Below are positions 1-5,676 of a DNA stretch of 6,509 nucleotides, in pieces. The stretch lies in NCBI GenBank assembly GCA_905236665.1, contig CAJONF010000260.1, forward strand, positions 1 through 6,509. Reading direction: 5' to 3'. A program made the translations under genes and the position numbers. The notes under the pieces were generated by a model. That model was not told the origin of the DNA, did no database searches, and saw nothing but the letters and a program-made list of their open reading frames with translations. Source of the stretch: an uncultured Selenomonadaceae bacterium (GTDB lineage: Bacteria > Bacillota > Negativicutes > Selenomonadales > Selenomonadaceae). Each line of letters starts with the position of its first letter. The stretch's first letter is position 1.

Positions 1-7
1 CCTCCTT
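1..7 (-). promoter_or_regulatory. Shine-Dalgarno of an off-window minus-strand gene
   Basis: Read on the minus strand, the last bases before the left edge are AAGGAGG, a near-perfect ribosome binding site. It lies just past the rplS terminator, so a co-directional gene probably begins within about 10 bases outside the window. In many Firmicutes rplS is followed by a signal peptidase or GTPase gene (lepB, rbgA), but nothing of the coding region is visible here. Confidence 0.4.
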
Positions 8-14
8 AAACGCC

Positions 15-41
15 AAAAAAGCAGCCGCGTTATACGACTGC
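15..41 (-). terminator. Rho-independent terminator of rplS
   Basis: On the minus strand, 21 bases after the rplS stop codon, an 8-bp stem (GCAGTCGT pairing with GCGGCTGC, two G-T wobbles) closes a 5-base loop. The stem occupies 21-41 and is followed directly by six T residues (15-20 on plus). This is a classic intrinsic terminator and separates rplS from the next minus-strand gene. Confidence 0.75.
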
Positions 42-61
42 CAAAATTTTTTCGCTCAAAA

Positions 62-409
62 TTATTTTTGCTTTTTTTCCTTAATGCGAGCCGCTTTGCC
101 CGTGAGTTTACGCAAATAATAAAGTTTTGCACGACGAACCGCGCCGCGGCGAATGACTTCGATTTTTTCAACGCGGGGCGAGTGCACGGGGAACATACGT
201 TCGACACCAACACCATAAGAAATTCTGCGAACAGTGAACATTTCGCGAACGCCGCTACCTTGGCGACCAATTACGACGCCTTCAAAAACCTGAATACGTT
301 CGCGGTTGCCTTCGACGATTTTTGCGTGCACACGCACCGTATCGCCAGGCGCAAATTGCGGGATATTGTCGCGCAGCTGTTCTCTCTCAAGTAATTCGAT
401 TATATTCAA
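62..409 (-). CDS. rplS: 50S ribosomal protein L19
   Basis: Structural protein of the large ribosomal subunit, located at the 30S-50S interface. The 115-residue product has the usual bacterial L19 length and shows the family hallmarks along its whole length. These are an N-terminal region ending in PQFAPGDTVRVHAKI (about 17-31), the ERIQVFEGVVI segment, the core FTVRRISYGVGVERMFPVHSPR (about 58-79, split here only as a description), and the basic tail with RRAKLYYLRKLTGKAARIKE. The ATG at 409 is supported by AGGAGG (417-422 on plus) with a 7-base spacer. It is transcribed alone from a promoter at 476-505 and ends at a clear terminator (15-41). Typical L19 neighbours such as rpsP, rimM or trmD are not seen upstream, where the riboswitch and a decarboxylase lie instead. 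Identification is essentially certain. Confidence 0.98.
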   Translation of the reverse strand: MNIIELLEREQLRDNIPQFAPGDTVRVHAKIVEGNRERIQVFEGVVIGRQGSGVREMFTVRRISYGVGVERMFPVHSPRVEKIEVIRRGAVRRAKLYYLRKLTGKAARIKEKKQK

Positions 410-475
410 GTCAAGTCCTCCTATCTTTTTCGACGTTCATGCCCGCACGCAGAGGAACGCCTCAACAGTTCGCAA

Positions 476-505
476 AGTCTATCACAAAAAATTTATCGCT
501 GTCAA
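476..505 (-). promoter_or_regulatory. Sigma-A-type promoter for rplS
   Basis: On the minus strand a perfect -35 TTGACA (500-505 on plus) is followed after 18 bases by TAGACT (476-481), a 4/6 match to the -10 consensus. Initiation near 468-470 would give a leader of about 60 nt. That leader contains a small GAGG-CGTT-CCTC hairpin (452-463) and a competing CGTTC/GAACG pairing (434-438 with 455-459), then the rplS RBS. Spacing and position are right, but the -10 is imperfect. Confidence 0.55.
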
Positions 506-521
506 TATTTTTTTATTGACA
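500..521. repeat. Inverted repeat between divergent promoters
   Basis: TGTCAATA (500-507) and TATTGACA (514-521) form perfect 8-base arms around six T residues. Each arm carries the -35 hexamer TTGACA of one of two outward-facing promoters, towards rplS and towards the riboswitch. The symmetry may simply result from two consensus -35 boxes placed back to back, or it may be an operator. The sequence alone cannot separate these. Confidence 0.6.
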
Positions 522-546
522 AATGCGAATTTTTGTAGGATTATAC
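516..546 (+). promoter_or_regulatory. Promoter for the riboswitch transcript
   Basis: A perfect -35 TTGACA (516-521) is followed after 17 bases by GATTAT (539-544), a 4/6 match to the -10 consensus, in the context TAGGATTATAC. A start near 551-553 would place the first riboswitch stem (568) about 16 nt into the transcript, which suits a riboswitch leader. This argues that the riboswitch can still be transcribed. Confidence 0.5.
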
Positions 547-567
547 GCGTGTTGAAAATTTAATAGC

Positions 568-733
568 GATTGGATCGAGTGGCGCAAGCCTCAATAGAGA
601 ATCCGGTCAAATGCCGGAGCGATCACGTCACCGTAGCGGGGAGCAAATCTGCATTTATGTCACTGGAAATTTTTTCTGGGAAGGCGCAGACAAGTTTTGA
701 TCCGAAGTCGGGAGAACTGCTCGATTAACAATC
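568..733 (+). ncRNA. Cobalamin (adenosylcobalamin/B12) riboswitch, divergent
   Basis: A metabolite-sensing RNA of the cobalamin riboswitch family. Visible elements in order are: an outer stem GATTG/CAATC (568-572 with 729-733); a second stem ATCGAG/CTCGAT (574-579 with 720-725); a GGC-GCAA-GCC hairpin (581-590); the AATAGAGAA strand (593-601); a CCGG/CCGG stem-loop (603-617); GTCACCGT (627-634); GTCACTGG (659-666); GGGAAGG (678-684); and the B12 box AAGTCGGGAGAACTGC (705-720). The order, spacing and GGGAAGG core match the family. Several normally conserved bases differ: GAG for GGG at 597-599, CAC for CCC at 624-626, an altered loop at 607-613, and three changes in the B12 box. Such elements normally precede B12 uptake or synthesis genes or B12-independent isoenzymes. 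Here no sense gene follows. Family membership is fairly secure; ligand binding is not. Confidence 0.85.
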
Positions 734-893
734 ACCGTTTGACCTGCGAGCGACAGGAAGGGGATTTCAGATTTATTTCTATTTCCTGCGCCCGCAACAG
801 GGCGTTTTTTAATTCGGCGAAAAGTTTTTCCCCAAACGGGGAGACATTGCTCATACATTTCTTTTGCTGGGGTATCAGCGGCTCCCGTCTCAT
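732..893 (-). CDS. Possible small ORF downstream of the decarboxylase (doubtful)
   Basis: From an ATG at 891-893 the minus strand stays open for 53 codons to a TGA at 732-734, beginning 16 bases after the decarboxylase stop. The hydrophilic product contains a plausible helix (KLFAELKNALLRAQEIEI) and ends in a basic tail. There is no convincing Shine-Dalgarno sequence before this ATG. An internal ATG (start MSNVSPFGEK) also lacks one. The reading overlaps the riboswitch terminator on the other strand, which could explain its composition. I recognise no family. I list it as unproven, mainly because it is the only coding candidate in the gap and would share the decarboxylase transcript. Confidence 0.15.
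   Translation of the reverse strand: MRREPLIPQQKKCMSNVSPFGEKLFAELKNALLRAQEIEINLKSPSCRSQVKR
750..791 (+). promoter_or_regulatory. Putative antiterminator hairpin of the riboswitch
   Basis: GCG-A-CAGGAA (750-759) can pair with TTCCTGCGC (783-791), giving 9 bp with one bulged A. The right arm takes bases 789-791, which are needed for the left arm of the terminator stem, so the two structures exclude each other. A short CCTG/CAGG hairpin (743-746 with 754-757) could in turn block the antiterminator. This is the usual logic of a transcription-attenuating riboswitch. The structure was deduced by eye, without energy calculation. Confidence 0.45.
788..810 (+). terminator. Intrinsic terminator downstream of the riboswitch
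   Basis: CGCCC (789-793) and GGGCG (800-804) form a perfect 5-bp GC stem, with a 6-base loop, followed directly by six T residues (805-810). It lies 55 bases after the riboswitch outer stem and reads only on the plus strand. It therefore belongs to the riboswitch transcript and not to the minus-strand decarboxylase. Termination here would release an RNA of roughly 260 nt. Between 811 and 909 I see only a CCCC/GGGG hairpin (829-841) and a weak TCTC/GAGA hairpin before eight T residues (888-911). Confidence 0.65.
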
Positions 894-909
894 CGGCAGG
901 AGATTTTTT

Positions 910-2331
910 TTATTTGCGAACAACTTTTAGCGTCTCCAAACTCAAATCCGACGCTCCAAAAACTTTCCAGCCAAATTTTTTTGCCAGATTTATATTTTCC
1001 ACCGCCTCAACAGAAATTTTTTCGCCAGGAATCAAAATCGGCACGCCAGGCGGATAAAATGTCACTTCCTCCGCGCTGATTCGCCCGATTGACGACTTTA
1101 AATCAATTTTTTCCGTCTCTGCATAAAAAGTTTCTCGCGGCGATAACTCCGCGGCGGAAATTTCTTTTGAAATCAGCGGCGACAAATTTTTTTTAGGCTC
1201 GCGACGCGGCAATTTCTTCATCGCCTCGATTAATTTTGAAATTGTACGCTCGTCGTCCGCATATGTCACCAAAAATAATAAATTTTCCGCGTCTGACAGC
1301 TCGCATTGCACTTTTAATTCCCAGCGCAAAATTTTTTCTGCTTCGTAACCGCTTAATCCCAAATTTCGCACGTTTACAGTTATTTTTGTCGCGTCTAATG
1401 AAAAATCTCCCGCATTCTCGAAAATTTTTAGTCCGTTAATCAATTTTAGTTCCTCGCGCAGTTTTTTTGCTAACAAAATCGCGTCCGAAATTTTTTTTAC
1501 GCCGTCAATTTCCATTTGCAAACGCGCCACGTCCAATGACGCCAATAAAATTTGATTCGGGCTGGTTGTTTGTAAAATGCTAGCCGCTCGACGAATTTTT
1601 TCTACATCAATCGAATTTTTTATCATCAGCATTGAAGTTTGCGTCAAAGATCCTAAAATTTTATGCGTTGATTGCGCAGAAATGTCCGCGCCGCCGTCCA
1701 TTGCCGATTTTATTCCGTCATAAAACTGCAAATGCGCCCCGTGAGCCTCGTCGATTAATAAAATCATTCCGTTTTTGTGAGCGATTCGCGAAATTTTTTC
1801 TAAATCCGCCGCCACGCCGTAATAATTTGGCGAAACTAATAAAATTGCTCGCGCTTGCGGGTATTTTTTTATCGCAAATTCGATCGTTTCAGTTCTTACA
1901 TTCAATGGCACATTAAATTCTGCGTCGTATTCGATTGGCAGGAAAATTGGCTTTGCTCCCGATAAAATCAGCCCCGACATTACCGAACGATGAGCATTTC
2001 TGGGCACAAAAACTAAATCTCCCACCTTTAACGTCCCAAAAATCATTGTTTGCACCGCTGAAGTCGTTCCGTTTACAAAAAAAATGCAATTATCGGCGTG
2101 CCAAAGTCTTGCCGCGAGATTTTGAGCCTCTTTTATGCAAGTTTGCGGCGTGTGCAGGTCGTCAAGTTCTTCCATGAGCGAAACTTCTTGCAAAAATCCT
2201 TCTGAAGTCAATAACTTTTTTAAAAATTCATGTGCGCCGCGACCGTGTTTGTGTCCAGGCGTGTGAAATGGCAAAACTTTTTCCGCGGAATATTTTTTCA
2301 TTGCCTCGACGATTGGTGCTGAAAATTTCAT
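910..2331 (-). CDS. PLP-dependent Orn/Lys/Arg decarboxylase (short, SpeA/YaaO-like form)
   Basis: A cytoplasmic fold-type I pyridoxal-phosphate enzyme that removes the alpha-carboxyl group of a basic amino acid (lysine, arginine or ornithine) to give a diamine or agmatine for polyamine synthesis. The 473-residue product has the short Firmicutes architecture, without the N-terminal wing domain of enterobacterial inducible decarboxylases. Visible motifs are PFHTPGHKHGRG (about 21-32), VNGTTSA for phosphate binding (86-92), DEAHGAH with the cofactor-binding Asp194 and His197, and STHKILGSLTQ carrying the Schiff-base Lys224. The small C-terminal domain has PPGVPILIPGE (about 437-447). The ATG at 2331 follows AAGGAGA with an 8-base spacer. 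The gene is divergent from mrdA, and no tmk/holB cluster, often next to yaaO, is seen. No terminator is visible after the stop on the minus strand. Substrate preference cannot be read from sequence, so no gene symbol is given. Confidence 0.93.
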   Translation of the reverse strand: MKFSAPIVEAMKKYSAEKVLPFHTPGHKHGRGAHEFLKKLLTSEGFLQEVSLMEELDDLHTPQTCIKEAQNLAARLWHADNCIFFVNGTTSAVQTMIFGTLKVGDLVFVPRNAHRSVMSGLILSGAKPIFLPIEYDAEFNVPLNVRTETIEFAIKKYPQARAILLVSPNYYGVAADLEKISRIAHKNGMILLIDEAHGAHLQFYDGIKSAMDGGADISAQSTHKILGSLTQTSMLMIKNSIDVEKIRRAASILQTTSPNQILLASLDVARLQMEIDGVKKISDAILLAKKLREELKLINGLKIFENAGDFSLDATKITVNVRNLGLSGYEAEKILRWELKVQCELSDAENLLFLVTYADDERTISKLIEAMKKLPRREPKKNLSPLISKEISAAELSPRETFYAETEKIDLKSSIGRISAEEVTFYPPGVPILIPGEKISVEAVENINLAKKFGWKVFGASDLSLETLKVVRK

Positions 2332-2359
2332 TTAAAAAATCTCCTTTACATGATATAAT
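2331..2359 (+). promoter_or_regulatory. Extended -10 promoter for mrdA
   Basis: A perfect TATAAT (2354-2359) is preceded by TGA, giving an extended -10 (TGnTATAAT). It stands 17 bases downstream of TTTAAA (2331-2336), a 4/6 match to the -35 box. Initiation near 2366 leaves about 30 nt before the mrdA start, enough for the GGGAGG RBS (2381-2386). The -35 overlaps the first base of the divergent decarboxylase start codon, so the promoter sits inside that gene's translation initiation region. Confidence 0.65.
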
Positions 2360-2395
2360 CACAAAAATTGTAAACTTTGCGGGAGGATTTTGACA

Positions 2396-4216
2396 GTGAT
2401 AGATAATCAAAACGACGGCGAAGAATATTTAGGGCGTTTGAAGACGTTAGCAATAATTTTTTTCTTTATGATTGTGATTTTAATCGCGAGAGTTGGTTAT
2501 TTGCAGATTTATGACGGCGATTACTACGCAAATTTGGCGGAAGGCAATAGAATCCGAATAATTCCAACGACCGCGCCGCGTGGAACATTTTATGACCGAA
2601 ATGGACAGCTTTTAGTGACGAATCGTCCGGGATTTAGCGTTTCACTGCTACCTTTAACCGCTCCGATCAAGCCGGAAGTTGTCGAACGCGTTTCAAAACT
2701 TTTAAACGTGCCAAAAGAAGAAATTGAGCAAAAAATTTCGGTTCATTACGGATTCGATCCGATAAGAATCAGCCCAGATGTCACGCAAGACATTGTAACG
2801 ATAATCGAAGAGCAAAAAGATTTATATCCTGGCGTGGTAATTGAGGTTCAACCGATAAGAAATTATTATTTAAAGCAGGAAGGCGCACATACTTTCGGTT
2901 ATGTTAGCGAGATTTCAGACGCGGAATTAGAGGTAAAAAAGGCAGAAGGTTACAAATCAGGCGATATAATCGGGAAATTTGGTTTAGAAAGGGTTTATGA
3001 CAAAGAAATTCGCGGTGAAAATGGCGGCGAGCAAGTTGAAGTTGATGTTTCAGGTAAACCAATGCAAATTTTAGGAAAAAAAGAGCCGAAACCTGGTTAT
3101 GACTTAATTTTGACGATAGATCGCGACTTACAGGTTGCGGCGGAGCAAGCAGTTGACGAAATGCTAAATTCTTTGGGCTGTAAAGCGGCGGCGGCAGTAG
3201 TTTTAGATCCACAAACGGGCGAAGTTCTAGCTTTGGTTAGCAGACCGGCATTTGACCCGAACTTATTTGCTCACGGCATATCAACAAAGGATTGGAACGC
3301 GATAAACAACAATCCGGATCACCCCATGGATAATAAAGCGATAACCGGCGAATATCCGCCCGGTTCAACGTTTAAAATTGTCACGGGAACTGCCGCGCTT
3401 GCCGCAGGAAGAGTTGGTTTACATGAATTAGTATTCGACAGCGGCACGCATTGGCTGGTTCCAAAGGGCAATGCGGGTGGCGAGGCTCTCGGCTGGCTAG
3501 ATTTTCACGCGGCATTGAGTCATTCGGATAACGTTTATTTTTATGAAATGGGCAATCGACTTGGAGCGGATTTGTTAGAAAGTTATGCGCGAATGTTCGG
3601 TTTAGGGAGCGTCACTGGAATTGATTTGCCGTATGAATCACCAGGATTAGCAGATTGGAAAGAATATAAATGGGAAGTCTACGAAGACGAATTTTATTTG
3701 TCAGAAATAATGGACGCGGCTATAGGACAGGGCTTTAATTTGGTTACACCGTTGCAAGCGGCAATGGTAATGGGAGAAATCGCCGCAAATGGCAAAAGAT
3801 TTAAACCTCATCTTGTAAAACAAATCGTCACGCAGGACAAAGAAGTTATAAAAGATTTTCAGCCGGAACTTTTGAGCGAATTACAAGTTGAACCGTGGGT
3901 AATACAGGCAGTTCAAGAAGGATTGAACGATGTTACTAAAAATGGAACGGCGGCGCGAAATTTTATTGGTTTTCCGTATGAAATAGCCGGCAAAACCGGT
4001 ACCGCGGAAAATTCTCAAGGAATTGATCACGGCTGGTTTGTCGGCTATGGACCTTTTGATTATCCGACAATTTCTGTAGCTGTTATCGTTGAGCAAGGTG
4101 GTTTTGGAGCAAGTTCAGCGGTGCCAATAGGCAGAAAAATCATGGAAGCGGCATTTGCATTAAAAATTCAGCGCGGAGAAATGGCTCCACCGGCTCAAAA
4201 CGCAAATCAACAATAA
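2396..4216 (+). CDS. mrdA: Penicillin-binding protein 2 (peptidoglycan DD-transpeptidase)
   Basis: A membrane-anchored class B penicillin-binding protein that cross-links lateral-wall peptidoglycan, normally as partner of the RodA glycosyltransferase in the elongasome. I choose GTG at 2396 (606 residues) because GGGAGG (2381-2386) then has a 9-base spacer. The TTG at 2390 would leave only 3. Domains in order: a short cytoplasmic N-terminus; one membrane anchor (about 17-37, AIIFFFMIVILIARVGYL); the pedestal region opening with RGTFYDRNGQLL; and the transpeptidase domain. That domain has STFK with nucleophile Ser324 and Lys327, SDN (377-379) and KTG (533-535), all intact. The tail is Pro/Gln/Asn-rich. 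rodA and mreBCD are not adjacent, so the gene looks monocistronic from its own promoter. SpoVD/FtsI-type PBPs are the alternative, but no PASTA domains are present and the N-terminal motif favours PBP2. Confidence 0.93.
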   Translation: MIDNQNDGEEYLGRLKTLAIIFFFMIVILIARVGYLQIYDGDYYANLAEGNRIRIIPTTAPRGTFYDRNGQLLVTNRPGFSVSLLPLTAPIKPEVVERVSKLLNVPKEEIEQKISVHYGFDPIRISPDVTQDIVTIIEEQKDLYPGVVIEVQPIRNYYLKQEGAHTFGYVSEISDAELEVKKAEGYKSGDIIGKFGLERVYDKEIRGENGGEQVEVDVSGKPMQILGKKEPKPGYDLILTIDRDLQVAAEQAVDEMLNSLGCKAAAAVVLDPQTGEVLALVSRPAFDPNLFAHGISTKDWNAINNNPDHPMDNKAITGEYPPGSTFKIVTGTAALAAGRVGLHELVFDSGTHWLVPKGNAGGEALGWLDFHAALSHSDNVYFYEMGNRLGADLLESYARMFGLGSVTGIDLPYESPGLADWKEYKWEVYEDEFYLSEIMDAAIGQGFNLVTPLQAAMVMGEIAANGKRFKPHLVKQIVTQDKEVIKDFQPELLSELQVEPWVIQAVQEGLNDVTKNGTAARNFIGFPYEIAGKTGTAENSQGIDHGWFVGYGPFDYPTISVAVIVEQGGFGASSAVPIGRKIMEAAFALKIQRGEMAPPAQNANQQ

Positions 4217-4222
4217 AAAATT

Positions 4223-5185
4223 TTAAAGCCACTGTGCAACGTCGATAGCGTGATAAGTGATGATGATATCTGCGCCGGCGCGTTTCATAGCGGTTAAATT
4301 TTCTGTGACAATGCGTTTATAATCAATCCAACCGTTAAGGGCGGCGGCTTTAACCATGGCATATTCACCGCTGACGTTGTAGACTGCGACAGGGCGATTT
4401 ATTTTTTCGCGAACTTTAGAAACCACGTCGAGATAGGCGAGCGCGGGTTTAATCATGATAATATCCGCGCCTTCCGCCAAATCCAATTCAACTTCCTTTA
4501 AAGCCTCGCGGACATTGGCAAAATCCATTTGATATTGCTTCCTGTCTCCAAATCGCGGGGCGGAATCTGCGGCGTCTCTGAATGGCGCGTAATAACCCGA
4601 CGAATATTTAACGGCGTAGCTCATAATCGACACGTTCTGGAAATTTTTATCGTCGAGGGCGGCGCGAATAGCGGCAATTCTTCCGTCCATCATATCGGAA
4701 GGTGCAACAATATCTGCGCCCGCCGCCGCTTGACTGACAGCGACCTTTTGCAAAAGTTTCAGCGTTTCGTCGTTGTCAACGTAATTTCCGCAGAGTTTTC
4801 CGCAATGACCGTGGCTGGTATATTGGCAAAGGCAGACATCACCGACGATAACCAGTTCAGGCACGGCTTTTTTTATTGCGGTGATAGCCTTTTGAACGGG
4901 CGAAGACATATCCCAAGCACTTGAGCCGATTTCGTCTTTGTATTCGGGTAAACCAAAAACTTCGACAGCGGGAATGCCTAAATCAGAAATTTTTTTTGCC
5001 AGTTCAACGGCATTATCAACCGACAAATGATAACAATCGGGCATAGACGGAATTTCTTCACGAACATTTTCTCCTGCCACGACAAAAATCGGATAAATCA
5101 AATCTTTTACAGATAAATTCGTTTCGCGAACCATTGCGCGCAGATTTTCATTCAAACGCAAGCGGCGCGGTCTAATTTTAAGCAT
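4223..5185 (-). CDS. hemB: Delta-aminolevulinic acid dehydratase (porphobilinogen synthase)
   Basis: A cytoplasmic enzyme that condenses two 5-aminolevulinate molecules to porphobilinogen, the second step shared by heme, siroheme and cobalamin synthesis. The 320-residue product has normal family length. It shows the zinc site DVCLCQYTSHGHCG (Cys118, Cys120, Cys128), identifying the zinc-dependent type. The catalytic lysines are Lys193 (SYAVKYSSGYY) and Lys246 (MIKPALAYLD), with YNVSGEYAM and the terminal KRAGADIIITY region. The ATG at 5185 follows GGAGA with about 7 bases of spacer and begins MLKIRPRRLR, the expected HemB N-terminus. The frame stays open upstream to 5362, but that extension is AT-rich, unlike any HemB, and lacks support. 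A weak -10 (TAAGAT, 5212-5217) may drive it. The gene is convergent with mrdA (6 bases between stops) and divergent from ptsH. No other hem genes are adjacent. Confidence 0.96.
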   Translation of the reverse strand: MLKIRPRRLRLNENLRAMVRETNLSVKDLIYPIFVVAGENVREEIPSMPDCYHLSVDNAVELAKKISDLGIPAVEVFGLPEYKDEIGSSAWDMSSPVQKAITAIKKAVPELVIVGDVCLCQYTSHGHCGKLCGNYVDNDETLKLLQKVAVSQAAAGADIVAPSDMMDGRIAAIRAALDDKNFQNVSIMSYAVKYSSGYYAPFRDAADSAPRFGDRKQYQMDFANVREALKEVELDLAEGADIIMIKPALAYLDVVSKVREKINRPVAVYNVSGEYAMVKAAALNGWIDYKRIVTENLTAMKRAGADIIITYHAIDVAQWL

Positions 5186-5329
5186 AAAATCATCTCCAAA
5201 AATTTTTCTGTATCTTAACACGCCGAAAATAATTTTAAAACAGCGACAGCAAGCCATAAAAATTTTCAAAAAATTTTTTTTGATAAGCAGGAAGATAAAA
5301 AGGCGCGGCGAATAGCACGTTTTAGAAAG

Positions 5330-5359
5330 TTGCCTTAAAGCGGCGACGGTCGTTAATAA
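5330..5359 (+). promoter_or_regulatory. Candidate promoter of ptsHI
   Basis: TTGCCT (5330-5335) and TAATAA (5354-5359) are 4/6 matches to the -35 and -10 boxes with an 18-base spacer. Initiation near 5366 would leave a short leader containing AGGAG (5376-5380) ahead of ptsH. TAGTAT (5364-5369) is an alternative -10, but it lacks a good -35. I found no convincing catabolite-responsive (CcpA) site in the 205-base hemB-ptsH spacer, which is otherwise AT-rich. Confidence 0.3.
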
Positions 5360-5390
5360 CAATTAGTATAAAGATAGGAGAGGGTCACTA

Positions 5391-5657
5391 ATGACAGAAG
5401 CAACCACCACAATCCAAAACAAAACCGGTATTCATGCGCGCCCCGCATCCGTTTTCGTGCAGAAGGCGTCCTCGTTCAAATCCAAAGTTCAGCTCAAAGC
5501 AAAGGGCAAAACCGTTGACGCTAAAAGCATTCTCATGATCATGAGCATGGGTTTGGTTAAAGGCACCGAAGTTACCATTTGCGCTGACGGTCCGGACGAA
5601 GCAGATGCAGTTGCCGCTCTCAAAAAGATGATCGACGACAAATTTGGCGAAGAATAA
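5391..5657 (+). CDS. ptsH: Phosphocarrier protein HPr
   Basis: A small cytoplasmic phosphocarrier of the PEP:sugar phosphotransferase system. It accepts phosphate from Enzyme I on His15 and passes it to sugar-specific IIA domains. The 88-residue product matches family length. The active site is in GIHARPAS (13-20, His15). The regulatory serine is Ser46 in DAKSILMIMSMG, the site that HPr kinase/phosphorylase modifies in Firmicutes for carbon catabolite repression. The C-terminal helix (about 71-84) is normal. The ATG at 5391 follows AGGAG/GAGGG (5376-5384). Codon use is richer in C-ending codons than in the neighbouring mrdA or decarboxylase, as expected of a highly expressed gene. ptsI follows 83 bases downstream after a hairpin. 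Confidence 0.98.
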   Translation: MTEATTTIQNKTGIHARPASVFVQKASSFKSKVQLKAKGKTVDAKSILMIMSMGLVKGTEVTICADGPDEADAVAALKKMIDDKFGEE

Positions 5658-5676
5658 TTTTTGCGCTTGTACGTTC

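Noticed and set aside
71..394. A plus-strand open frame antisense to rplS
   Set aside because: It is the complement of an unambiguous ribosomal protein gene, with no RBS or family resemblance.
756..763. GGAAGGGG as a Shine-Dalgarno sequence after the riboswitch
   Set aside because: No ATG, GTG or TTG follows within a usable distance, and the bases are better explained by the antiterminator stem.
847..930. A 27-codon plus-strand ORF starting at TTG after GGGGAG, as the missing riboswitch-controlled gene
   Set aside because: The spacing is poor and the start codon rare. The frame runs antisense into the decarboxylase 3' end, and the hydrophobic product resembles nothing I know.
1236..2177. 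Several plus-strand open frames inside the decarboxylase
   Set aside because: They are antisense shadows of a well-supported gene, with biased Arg/Pro/Leu composition and no RBS.
2390..2395. TTG at 2390 as the mrdA start
   Set aside because: It lies only 3 bases after GGGAGG, while the GTG at 2396 has a normal 9-base spacer.
5257..5280. AAAATTTT-rich inverted tract in the hemB-ptsH spacer, as a terminator or origin-like element
   Set aside because: It has no GC pairs and sits upstream of both divergent genes. Similar A/T tracts are common throughout the window.
5186..5362. A 59-codon N-terminal extension of the hemB reading frame
   Set aside because: The internal ATG at 5185 has an RBS and starts with the expected HemB N-terminus. 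The extension is AT-rich, Lys/Phe/Ile-heavy and would overlap the ptsH promoter region.
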